Below are positions 8,199 through 13,749 of a stretch of DNA of 56,892 nucleotides, one piece after another. The position numbers and the translations under genes were made by a program. The first letter of the stretch is position 1. Each line of letters starts with the position of its first letter. The stretch spans positions 1 through 56,892 of the forward strand of contig JAHLLK010000035.1 in the NCBI GenBank assembly GCA_020444165.1, in the 5' to 3' direction. The notes beneath the pieces were generated by a model. It searched no databases and had not been told where the DNA came from. It was given only the letters and a program-made list of their open reading frames with translations. The DNA is from Deltaproteobacteria bacterium (GTDB lineage: Bacteria > Desulfobacterota > Desulfarculia > Desulfarculales > Desulfarculaceae).

Positions 8199-9464
8199 TC
8201 AGGGGATGAGGCGGCCCCGCAACAGGGGCGCCGGCTCCTGGGGGGTCCAGCTGGTAATCTCCATCCGAGCCAGGCTGCCGGGCGGCGGCCCGCCGGGCAG
8301 CTCCACCAGACAGTAGTTGCCGCTGCGGCCACGGCCCCCGCCTTCCACCACCAGGTCCAATACCGCGCCCACCTGGGAGGCCGCGAAGCGCTCCCGGAAG
8401 CCTTGGCCCAGGGTCCGCAGCTCCTCGGCCCGGGCCTTGACCAGGTCCCCCGGCGGCCGGCCGGGCCGCTGGGCGGCCGGGGTGCCCGGGCGGGGGGAAT
8501 AGGGAAACACGTGGAGATAGGCCAGGGGCAAGGAAGCCAGGAAATCGCGGGTCTCCCGGAAGGCAGCCGCGTCCTCGCCGGGCAGGCCCACCATCACGTC
8601 AGCCCCCAGGCACACCCCGGGCAGTTCCCGGTGCAACAGCTCCACGGTGCGGCGAAAATGCGCCGTGGGGTGGGGCCGGCCCATGGCCCGCAAGAGCCGG
8701 TCACAGCCGGACTGCAGGGGCAGGTGGAAATGCCGGCACAGGCGGGGCTCCCGCCGGGCCAGGTCCCACAGCTCCGGGGAGACCTCGCCGCCCTCCAGGG
8801 AGGAGAGCCGGAGCCGGGGGCCGGGCGCGGCCAACAGCGCGGCCACCAGCGCGGCCAATTCCCGGGGCGGGGTGAGGTCCCGGCCCCAGCGGCCCAGGTG
8901 GATGCCGGTGAGCACCACCTCCCGGGCCCCCTGGGCGGCCAGGGCGTTCCACTGCTCCAGGGCCTGATCCAGGGGCAGGCTGCGGGGACGGCCCCGGGTG
9001 CTGGGCACGATGCAGTAGGCGCAATGGGCGTCGCAGCCGTCCTGCACCTTCAGAAGCCCCCGGCTGCGCCCCTGCCCCGGGGGCCAGGCCCCGGGCAGGA
9101 AAGACCCGGCGTCCGGCGGGCCGGGCAGTTCCGTGGGCCACTCGCCCCGGGCCGCCCGGGCGGCGAGATCGGCCAGCTCACTGCGGCCCAGCACCCGGAA
9201 GCCCTCGGCCTGGTAGGCCGCAGGCTCGGCCTGGGCGTCGCAGCCCGTGACCACCACCGTGGCTCCCGGGTGGGCCCGGGCCAGCCGCCGGGCCATCTGG
9301 CGGGATTGCCGGGCCGCCGCGGCGGTCACCGAGCAGGTGAGCAGCACAGCCAACTCGGCCGGCTCGCCCGGGGCGGGGCGCTCCCAGCCCCGGGCGGCCA
9401 ACTCCCGGCCCAGGTGGTGGGATTCGGCCTGGTTGACCTTGCAGCCCAACCAGGCCAAAACCAC
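8199..9464 (-). CDS. mtaB: tRNA t6A37 methylthiotransferase MtaB-like radical SAM enzyme
   Basis: Converts N6-threonylcarbamoyladenosine-37 of tRNA to its 2-methylthio form. The protein has the UPF0004 domain (LGCKVNQAES with its first cluster-binding Cys, then LLTCSVTAAAARQ), the radical SAM motif CDAHCAYCIVPSTRG, and a C-terminal TRAM-like region. 'GCKVNQ' and 'TCsVTaaA' favour MtaB over MiaB or RimO. The open frame continues upstream into the aminotransferase gene, so I place the start at GTG 9464 (VVLAWLGCKVNQ), 22 nt after that gene stops; this gives 421 residues, normal for MtaB. No good Shine-Dalgarno is seen, so translation may depend on coupling. Cotranscription with the aminotransferase is likely. 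Confidence 0.88.
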   Translation of the reverse strand: MVLAWLGCKVNQAESHHLGRELAARGWERPAPGEPAELAVLLTCSVTAAAARQSRQMARRLARAHPGATVVVTGCDAQAEPAAYQAEGFRVLGRSELADLAARAARGEWPTELPGPPDAGSFLPGAWPPGQGRSRGLLKVQDGCDAHCAYCIVPSTRGRPRSLPLDQALEQWNALAAQGAREVVLTGIHLGRWGRDLTPPRELAALVAALLAAPGPRLRLSSLEGGEVSPELWDLARREPRLCRHFHLPLQSGCDRLLRAMGRPHPTAHFRRTVELLHRELPGVCLGADVMVGLPGEDAAAFRETRDFLASLPLAYLHVFPYSPRPGTPAAQRPGRPPGDLVKARAEELRTLGQGFRERFAASQVGAVLDLVVEGGGRGRSGNYCLVELPGGPPPGSLARMEITSWTPQEPAPLLRGRLIP

Positions 9465-9486
9465 CTTACCGGGTTTATCGCGGGGT

Positions 9487-10668
9487 TCAGAAGCGCGCAC
9501 GGACTTTCTGGAACGTCGCGGCGGAGCGGGTGATGGTCTGGTCATCGCAGCAGAAGGCGATGCGGAAGTGACCCGGGCCCATGAAGCCCGAGCCAGGCAC
9601 CAACAAGAGCCCTTCCTCCTGCGCCGCCTTGCAGAAAGCCACGTCATCGGCCAGCGGGCTCTTGGGGAAGACGTAGAAGGCCCCCAGGGGTTTGACGTAC
9701 TCAAAGCCCGCCTGATCCAGCACTCCGCAGATCAGCTCGCGCTTGTGCGCGTACTGGGCCACGTCGGCGGTCTCGTGCAAGAGCTCGGCCACGGTCCGCT
9801 GCATCAGGGCCGGCGCGTTCACGAAGCCCAGGATGCGGGTGGCCAGGGTGATGCCCGCCAAAAGCTGCTGGCGGTCGTCGGCTTCCGGATGCACCGCCAC
9901 GTAGCCGATGCGCTCGCCGGGCAGGCTCAGATTCTTGGAGAACGAGGTCACCACGATGCTGTGCGGGTAGGCCGCGAACACGGAGGCCACCTCGGCGTCG
10001 TCGAACACAATCTGGCGGTAGGGCTCGTCACTTATAAGATAGATGGCCCGCCCGCGCTTGTGACCCAGGTCGGTCAGGGCCTGGGCCAGCTCGGCCAACT
10101 CCTCCGGCCGGTAGATGGCGCCGGTGGGGTTGTTGGGCGAGTTGATCAGCACCGCCGCGGTGCGCTCGTTGACCGCGCCGGCCACCGCCGCCACGTCCAG
10201 GGAGAAATCGGCCTTGGTGGGCACCCGGGTGACCTTGCCGCCGTGGTTTTCCAGGTAGAAATCGTACTCCACGAAGTATGGCGTGGGCACCACCACCTCG
10301 GCTTCGGGGTCGATGATGGCCTTCAACACCGAGTTCAGGGCGCCGCCGGCCCCCACGCTCATGATCACGTCGTTGGCCGTGAAGCCGATGCCGCCGTGCT
10401 GCTCCGAGAGGTAAGCCGCCACCTTCTCCCGCACCGCGGGGTAGCCGGCGTTGGGCATATAGGCATGGGCCCCGGGAGTGCGGTCCGCGGCCAGACGGCC
10501 GGCCACCGTGAAGAACTGCTCCGGCGGCTCCAGGTTGGGGTTGCCCAGGGAAAAGTCGAAAACCTTGTCCGCCCCCCTCTCCGCTTTGAGTTTGGCTCCG
10601 GCCTCGAACATGGCCCTGATCCAACTGGACCTCTCAATATAACCGGCGATTTTTTTGGCAACGGGCAT
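9487..10668 (-). CDS. PLP-dependent class I/II aminotransferase (aspartate/aromatic type)
   Basis: A 393-residue fold-type I aminotransferase. Visible landmarks are VFDFSLGNPNLEPP near the N-terminus, the NSPNNPTGAIY loop (Asn contacting PLP), LISDEPYRQIVFDDAE (Asp bonded to the pyridine N), and VVTSFSKNLSLPGERIGY with the Schiff-base Lys. The family includes aspartate, alanine and aromatic aminotransferases; substrate is not readable from the motifs. The upstream leader peptide with adjacent Phe and Tyr codons followed by a terminator suggests that charged tRNA-Phe/Tyr controls it, so a role in Phe/Tyr formation is a reasonable inference. AAGGAGG precedes the ATG. mtaB follows 22 nt downstream. 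Confidence 0.92.
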   Translation of the reverse strand: MPVAKKIAGYIERSSWIRAMFEAGAKLKAERGADKVFDFSLGNPNLEPPEQFFTVAGRLAADRTPGAHAYMPNAGYPAVREKVAAYLSEQHGGIGFTANDVIMSVGAGGALNSVLKAIIDPEAEVVVPTPYFVEYDFYLENHGGKVTRVPTKADFSLDVAAVAGAVNERTAAVLINSPNNPTGAIYRPEELAELAQALTDLGHKRGRAIYLISDEPYRQIVFDDAEVASVFAAYPHSIVVTSFSKNLSLPGERIGYVAVHPEADDRQQLLAGITLATRILGFVNAPALMQRTVAELLHETADVAQYAHKRELICGVLDQAGFEYVKPLGAFYVFPKSPLADDVAFCKAAQEEGLLLVPGSGFMGPGHFRIAFCCDDQTITRSAATFQKVRARF

Positions 10669-10692
10669 GGTGGCCTCCTTCCAGCGCCCAAC

Positions 10693-10729
10693 AAAAAAGA
10701 ACCGCGGACGGCTTGGGGGCCGTCCGCGG
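10693..10729 (-). terminator. leader terminator (attenuator) of the aminotransferase gene
   Basis: Reverse-strand CCGCGGACGGC (10729-10719), a 6-nt loop, then GCCGTCCGCGG (10712-10702): an 11-bp perfect GC stem directly followed by TTCTTTTTT (10701-10693). It ends only 24 nt before the aminotransferase ATG and lies well inside the leader (promoter at 10851-10879), which is where an attenuator belongs. It is too close to the start codon for a separate downstream promoter. Confidence 0.85.
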
Positions 10730-10816
10730 CGGGGTTACCGAGTTCAGGACATCGGGTCAAAGCCTGGGGACGGACCTCTGGCGGGAGCAATAATAGAACC
10801 TAAATCGCCGTCCGCG
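10702..10816 (-). promoter_or_regulatory. four-segment transcription attenuator
   Basis: Four alternating complementary segments occur in order on the transcript. Segment 1 is CGCGGACGGCG (10816-10806, inside the leader peptide codons). Segment 2 is GGTCCGTCCCC (10776-10766). Segment 3 is CCGCGGACGGC (10729-10719). Segment 4 is GCCGTCCGCGG (10712-10702). Segments 3:4 form the terminator. Segments 1:2 and 2:3 share GGACGG/CCGTCC, and 1:4 can also pair over 10 bp. The Phe/Tyr codons lie between 1 and 2, so a stalled ribosome would cover 1, free 2 to pair with 3, and prevent termination. Confidence 0.7.
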
Positions 10817-10825
10817 CTCCAGCAT
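10757..10825 (-). CDS. 22-residue aromatic leader peptide of the attenuator
   Basis: A short frame in the leader: ATG at 10825, TGA ending at 10757, preceded by the strong ribosome site AGGAGGG (10840-10834) at 8-nt spacing. The core reads RFRFYYC, encoded by TTT AGG TTC TAT TAT TGC, so two Phe and two consecutive Tyr codons lie within five codons. It is otherwise Arg-rich. The peptide stops 27 nt before the terminator stem. This is the pattern of a trp/phe-type leader peptide where ribosome stalling senses charged tRNA. Not an annotated family; called from position, ribosome site and codon content. Confidence 0.7.
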   Translation of the reverse strand: MLERGRRFRFYYCSRQRSVPRL

Positions 10826-10850
10826 GCGGCTTTCCCTCCTGATGGCGCAC

Positions 10851-10879
10851 AGCCTACCATCGCCCGTATTATTGGTCAA
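10851..10879 (-). promoter_or_regulatory. promoter for the attenuated aminotransferase-mtaB transcript
   Basis: TTGACC (10879-10874), a 17-nt spacer and TAGGCT (10856-10851) on the reverse strand resemble a sigma-70 promoter. The predicted start near 10844 would leave the AGGAGGG of the leader peptide very close to the 5' end, as is common in attenuator leaders. Confidence 0.55.
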
Positions 10880-10911
10880 GCAGCAAACTGCTGGCATCCC
10901 CCCTTGGCAGG

Positions 10912-11202
10912 TTACTCGTGCGTGATGATGGGGCCCATCTCGTTGAAGGAGAAATTGTAAAACACGTTGTGCCCGTTGTAATCCAGGACCCGCAGGTCAT
11001 CGTCCTGCTGCAAGTCGTCCATGATCACGTCGAAGTGCTTGCCGTAACGCTTCTTCACCAACTCCACCGGCAGCTCGCGGGCGATATACTTTAGCACTCC
11101 CTTGCGGGCCAGCTTTTCCACCAGCTTGGCGTCGTCAAAGGAAGGATAGCTGGTCAGAATCAGGATGGGACCAGTTCCGGTAAAGATGATTCCTGCCTTC
11201 AT
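10912..11202 (-). CDS. small conserved protein of unknown function
   Basis: A 96-residue soluble protein beginning MKAGIIFTGTGPILILTSY, then DDAKLVEKLARKGVLKYIARELPVELVKKRYG, ending NVFYNFSFNEMGPIITHE. It looks like the short 'cytosolic' proteins found in sulfate reducers and archaea, whose role is unknown; no catalytic motif is evident. The start at 11202 is chosen for the GGAGGG 5 nt upstream. An in-frame ATG at 11256 would add 18 residues and has a strong but distant AGGAGG. A perfect TATAAT (11320-11315, reverse strand) lies about 110 nt upstream. It stands alone, with the aminotransferase promoter just downstream. Confidence 0.75.
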   Translation of the reverse strand: MKAGIIFTGTGPILILTSYPSFDDAKLVEKLARKGVLKYIARELPVELVKKRYGKHFDVIMDDLQQDDDLRVLDYNGHNVFYNFSFNEMGPIITHE

Positions 11203-11602
11203 ATGAACCCTCCGTTTGCAGGTTGCGACGCAATCTTTATCACTTATTTTCATCATGGAGTTTCCCGCCACCTCCTGTCAATGAACTTGAGGCGGACCCA
11301 AGGTGATCAATCCAATTATACGTGAACCACAGGCAGTTAAGCACCTTTGTGGGCAGGGGAGTGGAGGGAAAGGGAAGCCGGCGACGGCGGAGGCCTGACC
11401 AAATCATAGGCTTGAAAGATTTTTTATTTAAGCCTGTTAGCCTAACCACAATTTGACGGGGGTTCTCCGGGGTCCGGGGCGGGGCACCTCACGCCCGGCC
11501 CTCGATCGGGTGCGCCGGGACAATGCCGGCCACAAAAGGGCCCCGCCCGCCCCGGCCGAAAAGACCACGGCGGACCGCCGCCCAGGGGCAGGCCGGGCAA
11601 AT
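11203..11602. other. intergenic region between the HD-GYP gene and the small conserved protein
   Basis: No gene is seen. The right half is very GC-rich and carries GGGACAATGCCGGCCACA (11517-11534), a near copy of sequence in the HD-GYP leader (12701-12721). The left half is AT-richer and holds a reverse-strand -10 TATAAT (11320-11315) for the downstream gene. Confidence 0.5.
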
Positions 11603-12604
11603 CTACATGTGACCCAGAAAAACTATGAAGGATTCCAGGAGGTCGCGGTCCAACTTGCCGGCCAAGTCCTGACGCATTAGTTTCAAGGTCACAAAGGGAG
11701 AAAGCTCACCCTCGCAATAGAAACCCGCGGTATAGGACTCGTAAAGGTCCACGATGCGGATGAGGCGGTCGGCCGCGGAAAGCTGGGGTCCCTTGAGGCC
11801 GTGGGGGAAGCCCGTGCCATCCAGATTCTCGTGGTGGTTGCGGATCATTTCCACCACGGCCTGGCTCACCCCGGGGATGGTTTGCAAGAGCCGTCCCCCG
11901 TGGCGGGGATGATCCACCAGGGTGTTTTCCTCGGCCAAGAGCCGGGCGGCGTGCTCCGGGGTGCCGCCGTCCGGCCACATGAGTCCCAGGTCGTGGAAGA
12001 ACAGCGCCAGGCCCAGGTCTTGGGAGCGTTCCGGCTCCCAGCCCAGGGTGTGGGCGAACCCCAACCCCAAGAGGCAGGTGTTCACCGAGTGGGTGTAGAT
12101 CTGGCGGTCCTGGATCATCACGTCCAACAGGCCCGAGTGAGTCTGCTCCTCGTTCCACATCCAGGCCAACAGCTCCCGCACCTGGCCCACCCCTTGGGCC
12201 AGACGGCGGCCGTTCTTCAGGTCCAGCATGGCCGCCTTGATGATGCACAGGGAGGCCTCGTAAAAGAGGTGGTGCCGCTGCTCCGGGGTGATGTCCGCGA
12301 TGCCGGCTTTCTGGTCCTGGGTGCGCGCCAAAAGATAGGCCAAGAGCTCTTCCAGGTTTTCCAGGCGGACATAGCAGATGGTGAGCCCCCCCTGGGCCAG
12401 GTGCTCCAGCCAGGCGGCCTCCACCAGATCGCCGGCCGCCAGGACCGGCACCAGACGCAAGCGCTTGACATGGGGGTTGTAACCCTCCATGTAAATGTCG
12501 CAGGGAGCCGGCCCGTTGGGCACGATGGAACGGGTGGCGATATGAATGAATCCCGGGTAGAGATTGGCGGGCCCGGCGACAGTGCGAATGCGCAACGTGT
12601 TCAT
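11603..12604 (-). CDS. HD-GYP domain protein (probable cyclic-di-GMP phosphodiesterase)
   Basis: HD-GYP proteins hydrolyse cyclic-di-GMP with a metal pair held by His/Asp residues. In the C-terminal half, HSVNTCLLGLGFAHTLG is followed by ALFFHDLGL (the HD pair), VDHPRHGGRLLQTIPG, and IRNHHENLDGTGFPHGLKG, the 'HHExxDGxGYPxGL' motif with Phe for Tyr. The N-terminal ~130 residues hold a PilZ-like or unique domain, with no membrane segment. The frame continues 51 codons further upstream but is Cys/Pro/Gly-rich there, so ATG 12604 with AAAGGTGG is chosen, giving 333 residues. The third-glycine motif is intact, so activity is plausible. A good promoter (12785-12813) gives a leader of about 170 nt. 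Confidence 0.87.
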   Translation of the reverse strand: MNTLRIRTVAGPANLYPGFIHIATRSIVPNGPAPCDIYMEGYNPHVKRLRLVPVLAAGDLVEAAWLEHLAQGGLTICYVRLENLEELLAYLLARTQDQKAGIADITPEQRHHLFYEASLCIIKAAMLDLKNGRRLAQGVGQVRELLAWMWNEEQTHSGLLDVMIQDRQIYTHSVNTCLLGLGFAHTLGWEPERSQDLGLALFFHDLGLMWPDGGTPEHAARLLAEENTLVDHPRHGGRLLQTIPGVSQAVVEMIRNHHENLDGTGFPHGLKGPQLSAADRLIRIVDLYESYTAGFYCEGELSPFVTLKLMRQDLAGKLDRDLLESFIVFLGHM

Positions 12605-12784
12605 GACCACCTTTGAGGGGCAGGACCCGATATTGCCGCAAGCGTTAACCCCGCCAGGAGTGGGCGGCTGACCAGCGGGCGGGGGTTGACCAATGTCTGC
12701 GGGACAACAATGCCGGCCACACGAAAAGCCGCCCGCATTTCCCGGACGCAGGCTCACGAGCCTTACCCCCCTTTTCTAGGGGGG

Positions 12785-12813
12785 AGTATAGTGAGCCAAA
12801 CCTTAAATGTCAA
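12785..12813 (-). promoter_or_regulatory. sigma-70 promoter of the HD-GYP gene
   Basis: Reverse-strand TTGACA (12813-12808), 17 nt, TATACT (12790-12785): consensus -35 and five of six at -10. The start would be near 12778, about 170 nt before the ATG; the leader includes a GGCTCGTGAGCC stem (12761-12752 area) but matches no riboswitch I know. Confidence 0.65.
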
Positions 12814-12872
12814 CTGAATCCGGCTCCTTGCGCCCCAAGCCTTAACCAGGGCTATACTCGCCGGAGGTAAAT

Positions 12873-13589
12873 TTGGAATTAAGGGACTTTATGACAGGTT
12901 CTCCTAGCCATGAGGTTGGTTTGGCTGTGTTGCAGGAGCTGTACCTGGCCTGGGAGGCGGAGAGCGCCGCCTGGCCCCTGGCCTGTGGCCCGGGCTGCTC
13001 CGTATGCTGCACCGGACGCCTCAACCTGACCGGTCTGGAAGCCCGGCTCCTGGCCCGGGGAATCCGGGCCGCCGGCGGAGAGGAGCTATGGCAAAAGGCT
13101 TTGGCCCTGCCTCTTGCCGCGGACAGCCCCCCCAGCACCATCAACCAGCTGGCCGCCCTTTGCCTGGCCGGCGGCGAGCCGCCGGCCGAGGAGGCCGGCC
13201 CCCCGGCCAGCGGCCGCTGCCTGTTTTTGGCCGAGGGTCTCTGCCGGGTCTATCAGGCGCGTCCGTTGGTCTGCCGGATCATGGTGTCCCGCCAGAGATG
13301 CCACACCGAGGACGCCGCGGCCCAGGACGCCTGGTGGCTGACCCTGGGGCTCGCCTGGAGCCAATTGGTGGAGCACGCCGCTCAGGGCGAGGTGTATGGA
13401 CCCCTGGCCCGGGTTTTGGCGGCGGTGGAGGGACGAGCGCCCGGAGACCTGGCCGTGTGCCGGCCGGCCCCGGCCTTTCCGGCCCCGCCGGAGCATCAGG
13501 CGCCGTTGCAAGAGGTGCTGGGCCGGGTGCTGGCCCGGCCGGTCCTGGGGCGTCCCCTGGGGGAGTGGCTCTCCCGAGGCTGGCGTTAG
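12873..13589 (+). CDS. YkgJ-like cysteine-cluster (zinc/iron-chelating) protein
   Basis: A 238-residue protein of the YkgJ/PF03692 type. It shows the characteristic Cys pattern: CGPGCSVCC near residue 40, then GRCLFLAEGLCRVYQARPLVCRIM and a later Cys after RQR, consistent with a bound metal or Fe-S cluster. Function is unknown for the family. TTG at 12873 is the start: GGAGG (12863-12867) is 5 nt upstream and no better start exists; the in-frame ATG at residue 7 is less well placed. It is convergent with the haem-sensor kinase gene. A fragment of a dispersed repeat starts at its TAG stop. Confidence 0.82.
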   Translation: MELRDFMTGSPSHEVGLAVLQELYLAWEAESAAWPLACGPGCSVCCTGRLNLTGLEARLLARGIRAAGGEELWQKALALPLAADSPPSTINQLAALCLAGGEPPAEEAGPPASGRCLFLAEGLCRVYQARPLVCRIMVSRQRCHTEDAAAQDAWWLTLGLAWSQLVEHAAQGEVYGPLARVLAAVEGRAPGDLAVCRPAPAFPAPPEHQAPLQEVLGRVLARPVLGRPLGEWLSRGWR

Positions 13590-13621
13590 CCTGGATATTT
13601 CAGGAAGGCCGGGCGTCCGGC
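13588..13621 (+). repeat. solo end of the 45695-type inverted-repeat element
   Basis: AGCCTGGATATTTCAGGAAG followed by GCCGGGCGTCCGG matches the left end of the element at 45695 (ACCCGGATAATTCATGAAGA then CCGGGCGTCCGG) at about four of five positions, and resembles the inverted right end at 45921-45952. No second end is visible before 13749. It begins at the stop codon of the upstream gene. Confidence 0.5.
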
Positions 13622-13749
13622 GGCGCCGGAGGTCCGCCGGCGGCGGGGGGGAGAAGGCCGGGGCGCGGTCAAGCCGTGGGGTAGCGGGACAGCGGGGCTG
13701 GCCGGAGGCAGGGGGACTGGCCGGGAGCAGGACCGCCGGCCGCGGCGGC

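Noticed and set aside
9465..9704. N-terminal extension of mtaB into the aminotransferase gene
   Set aside because: The extension overlaps the aminotransferase C-terminus and reads as Ser/Arg-rich shadow; MtaB homology starts at LAWLGCKVNQ.
10693..10729. Terminator for the upstream small conserved gene only
   Set aside because: It lies only 24 nt before the aminotransferase ATG and about 120 nt inside a leader that has its own promoter, so an attenuator is the simpler reading.
12766..12784. CCCCCC/GGGGGG hairpin as a terminator on the minus strand
   Set aside because: It overlaps the -10 to start region of the HD-GYP promoter, and its left arm would lie before the transcription start.
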